Shown here in pieces: positions 15,980 to 25,877 of a stretch of DNA of 64,000 nt. The notes under the pieces are model-generated. The model worked only from the letters and a program-made list of their open reading frames with translations. It had not been told where the DNA came from and ran no database searches. The position numbers and the translations under genes are program-made. Source of the DNA: Ruminococcus sp. (GTDB lineage: Bacteria; Bacillota; Clostridia; Oscillospirales; Ruminococcaceae); assembly GCF_019423705.1 (NCBI RefSeq), contig NZ_JAHZAX010000001.1, forward strand, positions 3,998 through 67,997, given 5' to 3'. Positions within the stretch are counted from its first letter, which is position 1, and every line of letters begins with the position of its first letter.

Positions 15980-17428
15980 ATGACAACAAAAAAAAGGATC
16001 TGCACCGTTGTGATCGTTGTGATCGTGGTCTGCGCCCTTTGCTTGGGCGGTTTTCTGGTGTGGAAAAAAGTCGGCAAAAGCAGCTCTAAGAGCAGCCAAA
16101 AGGTCTATGTTCAGAAAGTCTCATCGCTGAATACAGTCTCAAGTTTCAATGTGGCAAACGCCGCATTTTCGGGCGTCGTTGAAGCGCAGGAGTCTGTTGA
16201 CGTCAAGTATGATACTTCAAAAACTATCGACGAGATACTCGTCAAGGACGGCGATACCGTCAAAAAGGGCGATAAGCTCCTTACATATGACGTTGAAGCA
16301 ATAAATCTCCAGCTCGATCAGGCTAAGCTTGAGGTGGAAAGACTTCAAAATGAGATAACCTCAAACAAAAATCAGATCGCAGAGCTTGAAAAGGAAAAGA
16401 AAACCGCCGATCAGGACGCAGCCGTGTCCTATACAACGCAGATCCTTTCCCTCCAAAGCGATAATGCCAAGAACGAGTATGACATCAAGGCAAAGAACGT
16501 TGAGATCAAAAAGCTTGAAGCCTCCACAAAGAACGCCTTTGTCACAGCCTCTATCGACGGCACAGTAAAGAACGTCACAACTCCCGAAAAGCTTCAAGAA
16601 GATGGCGGTACTGCCATTATGCAGATAACAGCCGAGGGCGATTACAGAGTAAAAGGCACTTTCAATGAGCAGAGCAGCCAAAGCATCGCACAGAACGTTC
16701 CCGTTATAATAAAGTCAAGACTTGACGATACCACTTGGAAAGGCGAGATCACAAAGATCGACACCAACCCTCAAAAAGATAATAACGATATGTACGATTA
16801 CGGCAACAGCGACGATATGACAACGTCCTCGAACTATGCCTTCTATGTCACCCCCGAAAGCCTTGACGGCCTTATGCTTGGTCAGCACGTCCTCATCGAG
16901 ATCGACAACGGTCAGGACACTTCAATCAACAAAACAGGCATTTGGCTCTATTCCGACTTCATCTGCAAGGACGGCGACAAGAGCTTTGTTTGGGCAAAGG
17001 ATAAGGACGGCGAGATCGAAAAGAGATATGTTGAGATAGGCGAAAAGGACGAGGATAACGGCGATTGCGAGATAAAGTCCGGCCTTGAAAACGACGACTA
17101 TATCGCATATCCGAACAACTCTATCGAAGAGGGTATGACAGCCACAACAAACGAATCTGACGTATCCGTTGCACCAAACGACCTCACAGGCGGCGACAAC
17201 GGCGACGGCGATATGGATATGACCGATATCGACGGCGATTATGACATAAACTATGACGGCTCAGACGATACCCTCGGCATTGATGAGGATATGCTCCCCA
17301 GTATGACCGATGAAGAGATAGAAGCATATTTCAACAGCCTTTACGGCGATGAAAGCGGTGCAGATAATGCTGATAATGTTGATAACATTGACGACACAGC
17401 AGACAACGCCGAGCCTGCCGCTGAATAA
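15980..17428 (+). CDS. MacA/HlyD-type membrane-fusion adaptor of an ABC exporter
   Basis: The 482-residue protein has an N-terminal membrane anchor (about 8-30), a lipoyl-like half (FSGVVEAQESVDVKYDTSKTI, GDTVKKGDKLLTYD), a coiled-coil hairpin (about 110-180), a second lipoyl half (ASIDGTVKNV) and beta-barrel domains. The last 90 residues are very acidic and Asp/Asn-rich. I start it at ATG 15980, with GGAGGT seven bases upstream. It is first in an operon with a MacB-like ATPase, a second adaptor and a permease. Such systems export peptides, antibiotics or lipoprotein-like cargo; no cargo gene is visible. Confidence 0.9.
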   Translation: MTTKKRICTVVIVVIVVCALCLGGFLVWKKVGKSSSKSSQKVYVQKVSSLNTVSSFNVANAAFSGVVEAQESVDVKYDTSKTIDEILVKDGDTVKKGDKLLTYDVEAINLQLDQAKLEVERLQNEITSNKNQIAELEKEKKTADQDAAVSYTTQILSLQSDNAKNEYDIKAKNVEIKKLEASTKNAFVTASIDGTVKNVTTPEKLQEDGGTAIMQITAEGDYRVKGTFNEQSSQSIAQNVPVIIKSRLDDTTWKGEITKIDTNPQKDNNDMYDYGNSDDMTTSSNYAFYVTPESLDGLMLGQHVLIEIDNGQDTSINKTGIWLYSDFICKDGDKSFVWAKDKDGEIEKRYVEIGEKDEDNGDCEIKSGLENDDYIAYPNNSIEEGMTATTNESDVSVAPNDLTGGDNGDGDMDMTDIDGDYDINYDGSDDTLGIDEDMLPSMTDEEIEAYFNSLYGDESGADNADNVDNIDDTADNAEPAAE

Positions 17429-17440
17429 GGAGGGCTTTCT

Positions 17441-18130
17441 ATGGTATTCGAGCTGAAAAATATATACAAGGATTATATGCAGGGCAGAGAGGCCGTTCCC
17501 GTGCTTAAAGATATCTCCCTCGCCGTCAACGAGGGCGAATATGTTGCCATAATGGGGCCCTCAGGCTCGGGCAAATCCACCCTTATGAATATAATCGGCT
17601 GCCTTGATAAGCAGACCAAAGGAAGCTTTGTCTTTGACGGCACAGATATTATGCAGGCAAACGACAAAAAGCTTTCCGATATAAGAAACAAGAAGATCGG
17701 CTTTGTCTTTCAGAATTTTAACCTCCTGCCAAGACAATCCGCCCTTGAAAATGTTGAGCTCCCGCTTCTTTATGCAGGCGTCGGCAAAAAGGAACGTCGC
17801 CAGCGTGCAATGGAAGCCCTCAAAAAAGTCGGCCTTGCAGAGCGTATGAGCTTCAAGCCCACCCAGCTTTCGGGCGGACAGAAGCAACGTGTCGCTATCG
17901 CAAGGGCTATCGTCAATAAGCCGAAGCTTCTCCTTGCGGACGAGCCAACAGGCGCTCTTGATACAAAATCGGGCGACCAAGTAATGGCGCTCTTCAAAGA
18001 GCTGAATGACGACGGCGTTACTATCGTGATGATAACCCACGAACCCGAGATAGCAATGTGCGCAAAGCGCATTATGCACATACGAGACGGCGAACTTCAC
18101 GGCGGAGCAAAGGAGGGCGAGCAGGAATGA
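17441..18130 (+). CDS. MacB/LolD-type ABC transporter ATPase
   Basis: This 229-residue ATPase has Walker A GPSGSGKST, the signature LSGGQKQR, Walker B LLLADEPTGALD and the H-loop MITHEPE. That pattern, including the DEPTGALD form, is typical of the MacB/LolD/FtsE branch, which drives mechanotransmission rather than classic transport through the membrane. It lies 12 bases after the first adaptor gene, and its stop overlaps the start of the second adaptor (ATGA). Confidence 0.96.
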   Translation: MVFELKNIYKDYMQGREAVPVLKDISLAVNEGEYVAIMGPSGSGKSTLMNIIGCLDKQTKGSFVFDGTDIMQANDKKLSDIRNKKIGFVFQNFNLLPRQSALENVELPLLYAGVGKKERRQRAMEALKKVGLAERMSFKPTQLSGGQKQRVAIARAIVNKPKLLLADEPTGALDTKSGDQVMALFKELNDDGVTIVMITHEPEIAMCAKRIMHIRDGELHGGAKEGEQE

Positions 18131-20034
18131 AAAAGCTTATCATAACGCTGCTCTGTCTTGCCATTGTTGGCGGCGGAGGATATTTCGGCGTAACAAAATA
18201 TAAAAGATCGCAAACAAACAAAATAGTGGTGAACGTCACCCCCGTTGAGCTTATGGCAGAGACCGCCGACAGCTATGAGTGGAACTCATCATCAATGGAC
18301 GGACAGATAATCTCCGCCAATTCGCAGAAGATAGAGCTTGATAACGAAAAGCTGGTAAAGAAAGTCCTTGTGAAAAAGGGCGATACAGTCAAAAAAGGCG
18401 ATACCATTCTTGAGTACGATATGACAGTCGTAGAGCTTGAACTTGAGCAAAAGTCCAACCAAGTAAAAGTCTGCGAACAGAACATCAAAATGGCTGAAAA
18501 GGAGCTTGCAAAGTATAAGACCCTCAAAGCCTCTGAGGACGCACCAAAGCAGCCTGAAGAACCCGATGAGCCGGACGAGCCTGATATCCCTGACGAACCG
18601 GACGAGCCGGACGTTCCCGATACTCCCGACGATCCCGACCCGACACCCGAGCCGGATCCCACTCCCGAGCCTGTCGAAACAGCCGATATCGTAAAAGCAG
18701 CATTCAAGACGGAAAACGCAGGCACGAAGGACGACCCATACATAATAAACTGCAACCAGCAGACAAAGGTCACAAAAGCCTTTTTGCAGCGTATCCTCGC
18801 CACAGGCACATACGCAGAGCTTTGCGTTTATGACGATAACTCAAACTTCATCTACAAGTGGCTCGTGAACAGGGAAACTATCAGCGGCAAAACAATGGCT
18901 GATTGGTCAGTCTCCGACGGCATTTCTATCGACAAGGAAACAGGTCTCTTAGCACTTGATACCAGCGTCACAACGTTCGGCAAGTTCTCTATCATCGTTC
19001 CAACAGGTTCGGATAATGACGATACAAATAATACAGATGATTCAGACGATTCGACCGACACCGATATCCCCGATGATACAGACACACCCGATATCAATAT
19101 CGACGACGTTGATACAGGCGACGATACCGACGATCTTATCGACTATCCTGCAACAGACCCCACACAGACCGACGATCAAGGCTCAGAGGACTATCTTTAC
19201 AGCCGTTCGGAAATAAAGAAAATGATCGCCGATAAAGAAAGCGATATCAAAGAGCTGAAGCTTGAGCTCAAGTCAGCAAAGCTTGAATATAACGACGCCT
19301 TGAAGAAAAAGACCGACGGCAAAGTGGTTGCAACTATCGACGGCGTTGTGAAGAAAATAGGCACAGTCGAGGACGCCGCCGCAAACTCCGACGGCGCAGA
19401 TACAGACGGCTCTGATGATACAGACTATGACCCAACAGACAGCAGCATAGATATGGACGATTACGACTACTCCGACGGCTCAGACGATTCTGTTTTCGCA
19501 ATAATCGAAGGCGAAGGCGGCGTGTCGGTATCATTCAGCGTAGGCGAGCTCAATCTCGATAAAGCCACAGTTGGTTCAAGCGTTATGGTCTCCTCCTATG
19601 AAACAGGCTCTTCAATCAGCGCAAAGATAACAAAGATAAATACCGAGCCCACTTCATACGGCACAACAAACTGGGGCGAAAATCCAAACAGCTCCACCTA
19701 TAAAGTCGAAGCCAAGCTTGACGACAGCACAGACTTCAACGTTGGCGACTGGGTGGGCGTTCAGTTCGATACCACAGCCGAAACAAGCGACAGCGTTTAC
19801 CTGCCTATCCACTATGTAAGGCAGGAGGACGGCAATTATTACATTATGAAAGCCGACAAGGACGGCAAGCTTGTGAAAAGCTATGTCAAAACAGGCAAGG
19901 TAATGTACGGCTCCAATATCGAGATAAAGGGCGGCCTTTCAATGAGCGATAAAATATGCTTCCCTTACGGCAAGGACGTTAAAGAGGGCGTAAAGACCAA
20001 AGAGACCACCGAAGTCCTCTACCCTGAGTATTAA
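18127..20034 (+). CDS. Large second membrane-fusion adaptor with an inserted domain
   Basis: The 635-residue protein starts MKKLIITLLCLAIVGGGGYFG and has an anchor, a lipoyl half (GDTVKKGDTILEYD) and the first helix of a coiled coil. A Pro-Glu-Asp repeat (about residues 140-185) is followed by a roughly 110-residue module (from about 188, NAGTKDDPYIINCNQQ). A second Asp/Thr-rich linker (about 305-360) leads to the returning coiled-coil helix, and after it the second lipoyl half (TIDGVVKKI) is split by another acidic stretch. Family members are usually 350-450 residues. The start ATG overlaps the ATPase stop. The inserted module sits where the adaptor tip would contact an outer partner. Confidence 0.88.
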   Translation: MKKLIITLLCLAIVGGGGYFGVTKYKRSQTNKIVVNVTPVELMAETADSYEWNSSSMDGQIISANSQKIELDNEKLVKKVLVKKGDTVKKGDTILEYDMTVVELELEQKSNQVKVCEQNIKMAEKELAKYKTLKASEDAPKQPEEPDEPDEPDIPDEPDEPDVPDTPDDPDPTPEPDPTPEPVETADIVKAAFKTENAGTKDDPYIINCNQQTKVTKAFLQRILATGTYAELCVYDDNSNFIYKWLVNRETISGKTMADWSVSDGISIDKETGLLALDTSVTTFGKFSIIVPTGSDNDDTNNTDDSDDSTDTDIPDDTDTPDINIDDVDTGDDTDDLIDYPATDPTQTDDQGSEDYLYSRSEIKKMIADKESDIKELKLELKSAKLEYNDALKKKTDGKVVATIDGVVKKIGTVEDAAANSDGADTDGSDDTDYDPTDSSIDMDDYDYSDGSDDSVFAIIEGEGGVSVSFSVGELNLDKATVGSSVMVSSYETGSSISAKITKINTEPTSYGTTNWGENPNSSTYKVEAKLDDSTDFNVGDWVGVQFDTTAETSDSVYLPIHYVRQEDGNYYIMKADKDGKLVKSYVKTGKVMYGSNIEIKGGLSMSDKICFPYGKDVKEGVKTKETTEVLYPEY

Positions 20035-20049
20035 AGGAGGGAGCATAAA

Positions 20050-21324
20050 ATGATAGAAAATATAAGACTTTCATTCAAGGGGATACTTTCCCATAAAATA
20101 CGTTCTTTCCTCACAATGCTGGGTATCATAATCGGCATTGCGGCGATAATCGCAATCGTCTCCACGATCAAAGGAACTAACGAGCAGATAAAAAATAACC
20201 TCATCGGCGCAGGCAATAACACAGTCAAGATACAGCTTTCAAACGGCGATTCCATTTATGATTTCACATACGAGTCCGTGCCAAAGAACGTTATGATGTT
20301 CACAGCCGATACAAAAAAGCGTATCAACGAACTTAAAGAAGTAAGCTCCTGCACATTTTACCGCACCCGAAGCAATATCGACAACCTGTTTTATATGAAC
20401 ACCCAAATGTCGTCCTCAACTATCTATGGCATTGACGAGGACTATTTCGACACCGTGGGCTATGATATCATTCAAGGCAAGGGCTTCACAGAGCGCAACT
20501 TCACAAAGTATGATAAAGTGGCTATCGTTGATAAAACAGTCGCCGAGGGCATTTTCGAGGGCGAAGACCCCGTAGGAAAGTTCATCGACATAAACGGCGA
20601 ACCATTTATGGTGATAGGCGTTGCCGTCAAGGATTCAAGCTTTGAGCCTGTAATAAATTCCGTCGAAGATTATTACACCTATAATCAGACCTCCAGCGGA
20701 CTTATCTTTATCCCAACAAACGATTGGGGTATGCTCTTCCGCTATGACGAGCCTGAGAACTGCATTGCAAAAGCTGTCGATACCGACTCAATGACCAACG
20801 CAGGCAAAAAGACCGCCGATATCCTAAACGAGTATATCACCAAGACCTCCACCACAGGGGAGGACACCAGCGCAACAGTTGAATACAAGAGCGAAAGCCT
20901 GCTGGAGCAGGCAAAGTCCCTCCAAGACCTCAGCTCTTCCACAAACAGTATGCTTATTTGGATAGCAAGCATTTCCCTGCTGGTAGGCGGTATCGGAGTC
21001 ATGAATATTATGCTGGTCTCCGTAACAGAGCGTACCCGTGAGATCGGCCTAAAAAAAGCTCTCGGCGCAAGGCGCAATAGGATACTCGCACAATTTCTGA
21101 CAGAAGCCGCCGTCCTCACAAGTATCGGCGGAATAATCGGCGTCCTCACAGGCATAGGCCTTTCGCAGGTGATAGCAAAGGTGGCAGAAGTCCCCGTTGC
21201 TATCTCAACCGCCTCAATCGCCGTGTCAGTCGTATTCTCAATGGTGGTGGGCATTGTGTTTGGACTTATCCCGTCCATAAAAGCCGCAAAGCTCAACCCT
21301 ATCGACGCTTTGAGATACGAATAA
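20050..21324 (+). CDS. MacB-like ABC transporter permease
   Basis: The 424-residue protein has the MacB plan: one transmembrane helix at the N-terminus (FLTMLGIIIGIAAIIAIVS), a large extracellular MacB_PCD domain (about 50-290) and three helices at the C-terminus forming the FtsX-like domain (SLLVGGIGVMNIMLVSVTERTREIGLKKALG). It ends with the usual KLNPIDALRYE. AAAGGAGGG precedes the ATG. It is the last gene of the export operon and is followed by a terminator. Confidence 0.95.
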   Translation: MIENIRLSFKGILSHKIRSFLTMLGIIIGIAAIIAIVSTIKGTNEQIKNNLIGAGNNTVKIQLSNGDSIYDFTYESVPKNVMMFTADTKKRINELKEVSSCTFYRTRSNIDNLFYMNTQMSSSTIYGIDEDYFDTVGYDIIQGKGFTERNFTKYDKVAIVDKTVAEGIFEGEDPVGKFIDINGEPFMVIGVAVKDSSFEPVINSVEDYYTYNQTSSGLIFIPTNDWGMLFRYDEPENCIAKAVDTDSMTNAGKKTADILNEYITKTSTTGEDTSATVEYKSESLLEQAKSLQDLSSSTNSMLIWIASISLLVGGIGVMNIMLVSVTERTREIGLKKALGARRNRILAQFLTEAAVLTSIGGIIGVLTGIGLSQVIAKVAEVPVAISTASIAVSVVFSMVVGIVFGLIPSIKAAKLNPIDALRYE

Positions 21325-21343
21325 AAACAAATACAAATACCAA

Positions 21344-21386
21344 AAAGCAGCACCGCACAATTTCGTGTGGTACTGCTTTATTATTG
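21344..21386 (+). terminator. Terminator of the export operon
   Basis: AAAGCAGCACCGCACA pairs imperfectly with GTGTGGTACTGCTTT and is followed by ATTATTG, 20 bases after the permease stop. Confidence 0.75.
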
Positions 21387-21412
21387 AATAATTTAACACG
21401 GACAGCGGCTCT

Positions 21413-21439
21413 AACGGGCGAACGCTGTTCGCCCCTACA
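21413..21439 (+). repeat. Short-form dispersed palindromic repeat
   Basis: AACGGGCGAACGCTGTTCGCCCCTACA lies between the convergent export operon and mfd. A half copy of another palindrome, GGGGACGGTAAAATTTATCTGC in two pieces at 21466-21487, follows and resembles one arm of the element at 42993-43045. Confidence 0.88.
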
Positions 21440-21505
21440 AAAACAACGCATTTACGCAATTTTGAGGGGACGGTAAAATTTATCTGCACTTCAAACGACT
21501 ACAAC

Positions 21506-24500
21506 CTAAACTGCAGCGTCGTCCATAATCTTCACAGTCTCCGCCATAAGATCAGAAGCCTTTTGCTTCTTGTCCAAAGCCACAGCAAAGTAAGGCTTGT
21601 CGCCGTCAAAAAACTTGACCCTGTTTTTATATTTCGCACATAAAGCCTGAATCTGACTGACTTCAGGCGACTGCACAAAGAAAAGCACCTTGTCCTTTCG
21701 CTGGGTTATCTCCTTTATGCCCACTCTCGAAGCCATATTCCTCGTCAGCGCAACGTTCACAAGCCCTAGCACAGATTTCGGAGGATCGCCGTAACGGTCG
21801 ATAAGCTCGTCAAGCACGTCTCTCGAATCCTCTTCATTGCCGATAGAAGCTATCTTCCTGTAACAGTCTATACGCTGAGAAAGGTTCTCGATATAATATT
21901 CGGGGATAAAAGCGTCAATGGAAATATCCACAAGACAATCCTCGGGAGACGGCGGCAAAGCCTCGCCCTTCTGCTCTGCGATAGCCTCGTTTAAAAGCCG
22001 CAAATACATATCATAACCTACCGCTTCCATATGTCCGTGCTGCTTTCCGCTGAGAATAGAGCCAGCGCCCCTTATCTCAAGGTCACGAAGCGCTATCCTA
22101 AATCCCGAACCGAACTGAGTGAATTCTCTTATTGCGTCAAGACGTTTCGTCGCCACTTCGCTGAGCACCTTTCCACGTCTGAACGTGAAATAAGCAAACG
22201 CCCTGCGGTTGGATCTTCCCACACGTCCACGAAGCTGATAAAGCTGCGAAAGACCAAGCCTGTCTGCGTCCTCGATGATAAGGGTGTTGACGTTCGGCAC
22301 ATCAACGCCAGTCTCGATTATGGTGGTGCAAACAAGTATGTCTATCTCCCTGTCGCAAAGCTGCCGCCATATCTCCGAAAGCTCCGCCTCGGGCATTTGT
22401 CCGTGGGCAAATGCTATCCTTGCGTCCGGCAAAAGCTGCGAAAGCTGGTTGGCGGTCATCATAATGGTCTCCACCCTATTGTGGATATAATAGACCTGTC
22501 CGCCACGGCGCAGCTCCTTGCTTATTGCCTGTGCGATAACGCCCATATTGTGCTCTATGACATAAGTCTGAACAGGGTGTCTGTCCATCGGCGGCTCTTC
22601 GATCACCGACATATCTCTTATGCCGCTCATCGCCATATTGAGCGTCCTCGGGATAGGCGTAGCAGACAGCGTCAGCACATCGACCCCTTGGAAAGTCTCC
22701 TTGAACTTCTCCTTGTGGGCAACGCCGAAACGCTGCTCCTCGTCGATTATAACAAGCCCCAAGTCCTTGAACTTTACGTCCTTTTGCACAAGCCTGTGTG
22801 TGCCGATGATAAGGTCGATGGTGCCCCTGTTAAGTTCCCTTATTATCTGCTGCTGTTCCTTTGGCTTTCTAAAACGTGAAAGCAGTTCAACCTTAACAGG
22901 AAAATGCTCGAACCTTTTTATAGCAGTCTGATAATGCTGCCAAGCAAGAACAGTCGTCGGCACAAGTATTGCGACCTGTTTGTTATCCAGCATACACTTG
23001 AACGCCGCCCTGAGAGCCACCTCAGTCTTGCCAAATCCAACATCGCCGCAAAGCAGCCTGTCCATCGGCGAAGGCTTTTCCATATCCGCCTTTATCTCCT
23101 GAATAGACCTAAGCTGATCGTCCGTCTCCTGATAGTCGAAACGCTCCTCAAAATCCGCCTGCCAGTCGTTGTCCTTTGAAAAGGCAAAACCCTTTGCCAT
23201 CTGCCGCTGAGCGTAAAGCTTTGTAAGCTCCTCTGCCATATCCTTCACCGCCGACTTAACACGGCTGCGTGTCTTTGACCATTCCATAGAATTGAGCTTG
23301 TTGAGCTTAACAGCCCCGTCGTCTCTCGGCCCGATATATCTTGACACAAGGTCAAGCTGAGTAACAGGCACATAAAGCACGTCCGTGCCTGCATATTTTA
23401 TTGTGATATAATCTTTCGTAACGCCGTTTGTCTCGATATTTCTTATGCCCGAAAATCTGCCTATGCCGTACATTGCGTGAACAACAAGGTCGCCGCTTTG
23501 GATATCCGAAAGGCTTTTTATCTCCTCTCCTGCCTTGTGACGAGACTTGCGCTTCTTTGCGCTCATCGCCTTCATCTGGGTGATAGCGGCGCACTTTATA
23601 TCGGGATAATCAAATCCACCCGACAAACAGCCCGTCCGCAGATAAACTTTTCCTGCGATTATCTCGCTGTTTTCCGTCAAAACCTCCGCCGAAAGGCCTG
23701 CGTCCAAAAGGTCTTTGTTTATGATAGGCAAAGTCTTTTCCGAACCAGCCAGCACAATAGTGCAGTATCCCTGTTCGCAAAGGGTCTTTAGTTCTTCCTC
23801 AAGGTTGATGATATTTCCGCCCCAAGCCGCAGTCTGACGGCAGTCGGTATTGATAAGCTTCTTGAACTTTATGCCGTTGTTTGAGCGCATAAAGCTGTCA
23901 AGGAACACCGACTTCATCTTGGTTATTTTAAGCTCTGTCTGAGGGATATCCATAAAAAACCCCTCCAGCCGCTTGAAAAGTATGCCGTCCTCATAAAGCA
24001 GCTTCATATCCTCCGCAAGCTGCGCAAGGGCAGCCTTGCCCTTTTCGATACAGTTTGAATATTCCGAAACGATACAAACGCCGCTCTCAAAATAATCAAA
24101 CACCGTGGTGAGATTGTCGTAGCAAACGGTATAATACTTGTCAAGATTGGTGAGAGTTATGCCGCTTTCCGCCGTCTCGATATCCCTTGATATCTGAGTC
24201 CTTATCTTTTCCGTGCGGCTTCCTCTGACGGATTTTGAAAGGGTCGTCAGCTTTTCCACAAGCTCTTCCTTGCTTGGAAAAATGATCTCCAGCGCAGGAA
24301 AAACAGTTATCCCCTCGATAGGGTCAGTACGCCGCTGGCTCTCGGGGTCGAAGTATGAAAGCGAATCCACCTCATCGCCCCAAAGCTCAATTCTCACAGG
24401 CCGTGACTCCTGCACAGGGAAAATATCGGCGATAGAACCTCTGATAGAAAACTGCGCCTGTCCCTCAACCTGATCCGTTCGTGTATAGCCCCCTGCAAGG

Positions 24501-24964
24501 AGCTTTTCCGTCAGCTCTTCAAGGCTCAGCTCTCCCCCAAGGCTTATATCAAAAGAGAATTCTCTCAGCTTATCCTGCGGTATAGTTCCCTGCAAGCAAG
24601 CCTCCATACTTGCGGCGATTATCTTGCACTTGCCCTGCGTGATAAGTGAGAGCGCTTCCAGCCGCTTGTGCTCATACTCTCTTGAAACGCCCTCCATATA
24701 GGCGAAATTCAAGTCCTTTGCAGGATAAAAGCAGGCAAGCTGCTCCCCTGCCATTTCGTTTATGTCGCTTATCATTCTCAGCGCCGAAGCCTCGTCGTCG
24801 CATATGACAAGGCAGGGCGAGAGCCTTGAAAGCCCCATAGCGGTCTGCGCCTTGTGGATATTTGAAACGCCCGTAACTGCGCAGGGCGTAAAGCCTTTGA
24901 GCAGGCAGTTTTTTATATCTTTATAAAAGCCCAGTCGGCTGTTTATCTCGTTAAAAATGTTCAT
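21506..24964 (-). CDS. mfd: Transcription-repair coupling factor Mfd
   Basis: This 1152-residue DNA translocase removes stalled RNA polymerase and recruits UvrA. Visible in order are the UvrB-like N-terminal region, the RNA-polymerase-interacting domain (SGDLVVHAMYGIGRFSGI, about 490-560), Walker A LLCGDVGFGKTEVA, the helicase motif IDEEQRFGV, LSATPIPRTL, the second RecA-like domain with TTIIETGVDVPNVNTLII and the C-terminal TRCF domain. I start it at ATG 24964, with GGAG nine bases upstream; a TTG five codons earlier is possible. It lies after pth on the same strand, separated by about 200 bases of repeats. Confidence 0.97.
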   Translation of the reverse strand: MNIFNEINSRLGFYKDIKNCLLKGFTPCAVTGVSNIHKAQTAMGLSRLSPCLVICDDEASALRMISDINEMAGEQLACFYPAKDLNFAYMEGVSREYEHKRLEALSLITQGKCKIIAASMEACLQGTIPQDKLREFSFDISLGGELSLEELTEKLLAGGYTRTDQVEGQAQFSIRGSIADIFPVQESRPVRIELWGDEVDSLSYFDPESQRRTDPIEGITVFPALEIIFPSKEELVEKLTTLSKSVRGSRTEKIRTQISRDIETAESGITLTNLDKYYTVCYDNLTTVFDYFESGVCIVSEYSNCIEKGKAALAQLAEDMKLLYEDGILFKRLEGFFMDIPQTELKITKMKSVFLDSFMRSNNGIKFKKLINTDCRQTAAWGGNIINLEEELKTLCEQGYCTIVLAGSEKTLPIINKDLLDAGLSAEVLTENSEIIAGKVYLRTGCLSGGFDYPDIKCAAITQMKAMSAKKRKSRHKAGEEIKSLSDIQSGDLVVHAMYGIGRFSGIRNIETNGVTKDYITIKYAGTDVLYVPVTQLDLVSRYIGPRDDGAVKLNKLNSMEWSKTRSRVKSAVKDMAEELTKLYAQRQMAKGFAFSKDNDWQADFEERFDYQETDDQLRSIQEIKADMEKPSPMDRLLCGDVGFGKTEVALRAAFKCMLDNKQVAILVPTTVLAWQHYQTAIKRFEHFPVKVELLSRFRKPKEQQQIIRELNRGTIDLIIGTHRLVQKDVKFKDLGLVIIDEEQRFGVAHKEKFKETFQGVDVLTLSATPIPRTLNMAMSGIRDMSVIEEPPMDRHPVQTYVIEHNMGVIAQAISKELRRGGQVYYIHNRVETIMMTANQLSQLLPDARIAFAHGQMPEAELSEIWRQLCDREIDILVCTTIIETGVDVPNVNTLIIEDADRLGLSQLYQLRGRVGRSNRRAFAYFTFRRGKVLSEVATKRLDAIREFTQFGSGFRIALRDLEIRGAGSILSGKQHGHMEAVGYDMYLRLLNEAIAEQKGEALPPSPEDCLVDISIDAFIPEYYIENLSQRIDCYRKIASIGNEEDSRDVLDELIDRYGDPPKSVLGLVNVALTRNMASRVGIKEITQRKDKVLFFVQSPEVSQIQALCAKYKNRVKFFDGDKPYFAVALDKKQKASDLMAETVKIMDDAAV

Positions 24965-25015
24965 TTTGCTGTTCTCCAAAAATCTAATTGGTCTTTATTA
25001 AATGCGTTGTTTATT

Positions 25016-25040
25016 TGTAGGGGCGAACATTGTTCGCCCG
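25016..25040 (-). repeat. Short-form dispersed repeat, inverted orientation
   Basis: TGTAGGGGCGAACATTGTTCGCCCG is a near-perfect palindromic core between pth and mfd. Confidence 0.9.
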
Positions 25041-25065
25041 CAGACTCTCTCAAAAGCCGCAAACC

Positions 25066-25122
25066 AACGGGCGACCACAAATTGTTATGAGCTTAGTCGA
25101 ATAACAATTTTTCGCCCCTACA
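25066..25122 (+). repeat. Long-form dispersed palindromic repeat
   Basis: It starts ACGGGCGACCACA, contains AATTGTTATGAGCTTAG and GAATAACAATT, and ends TTTCGCCCCTACA. It faces the short copy at 25016-25040 and lies in the mfd leader. Confidence 0.9.
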
Positions 25123-25170
25123 TCAAATTGCGTATTTATTGTCATTAGTCCGTTAGTCAAAAAATAATCC

Positions 25171-25791
25171 TTAATTAAATTTATTCATCGCCTCAGAAGT
25201 CTTGCCCTGCACCATAAGCTCAACGGCCTCGCAGGTCTTTTCGTCCACCTCTGCAAGCTTTTTCATATCCTCATCGGAAAACTTAGAAAGCACCCAGTCC
25301 GCCAAATTATAATCGGGGTGCGGCTTCTTTCCCACGCCGACCTTTACACGAGGAAAATTCTCCCCTCCGCAAAATGCGATAATGCTTTTTATGCCATTGT
25401 GACCTCCAGCCGAGCCCTTGCGGCGTATGCGCATATTGCCAACGTCAAGAGAGATATCGTCAAAGATAACGATGATATTCTCTATCGGTATTTTATAGAA
25501 GTCCATAGCCTCCGAAACGGCCTCGCCGCTGTTGTTCATAAAGGTTTCGGGCTTCATCACCAGCACGCTTTTTCCGCCGATATTTCCACGGCCGACCAGC
25601 GCCTTGAACTTATGTGTATTGACGCTTATGCCGAACTTTTTCTCCAGCGCCTGCACCGCCATAAACCCAGCGTTATGTCTTGTATTCTCATAAGCGACCC
25701 CAGGATTGCCCAGCCCCACGATAATATACTCAGGCTTGCCGCCAGGGGTTCTCTCTGCGGAAAGCTGTATTAATTTCTCGAAAATATCCAT
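25171..25791 (-). CDS. pth: Peptidyl-tRNA hydrolase
   Basis: The 206-residue enzyme frees tRNA from prematurely released peptidyl-tRNA. The family core begins at EYIIVGLGNPGVAYENTRHNAGF, with the catalytic His in TRHNAG; MKPETFMNNSGEAV and IIVIFDDISLDVG contain the other conserved Asn and Asp. About 20 residues precede the usual start of the family (MDIFEKLIQLSAERTPGGKP). The whole frame is open from the ATG at 25791, so the extension may be real. glmU lies upstream beyond a terminator and mfd lies downstream. Confidence 0.95.
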   Translation of the reverse strand: MDIFEKLIQLSAERTPGGKPEYIIVGLGNPGVAYENTRHNAGFMAVQALEKKFGISVNTHKFKALVGRGNIGGKSVLVMKPETFMNNSGEAVSEAMDFYKIPIENIIVIFDDISLDVGNMRIRRKGSAGGHNGIKSIIAFCGGENFPRVKVGVGKKPHPDYNLADWVLSKFSDEDMKKLAEVDEKTCEAVELMVQGKTSEAMNKFN

Positions 25792-25853
25792 TGTAATGTC
25801 TCCTATCTTTTATAATATGTCAGCACCGACTGCTTATTCCCCACGCACAATAA

Positions 25854-25876
25854 CCCCGTCTTTGCGCAAGACGGGG
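25854..25876. terminator. Second hairpin between glmU and pth
   Basis: CCCCGTCTT and AAGACGGGG form a perfect 9-bp stem around TGCGC. It follows the terminator at 25878-25910 in the direction of glmU transcription and may back it up or lie in the pth leader. Confidence 0.5.
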
Positions 25877-25877
25877 T

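Noticed and set aside
15726..15983. A possible 85-residue leader peptide before the export operon
   Set aside because: Its ATG lies between the predicted -35 and -10 boxes, so it would not be on the transcript, and it has no ribosome binding site.
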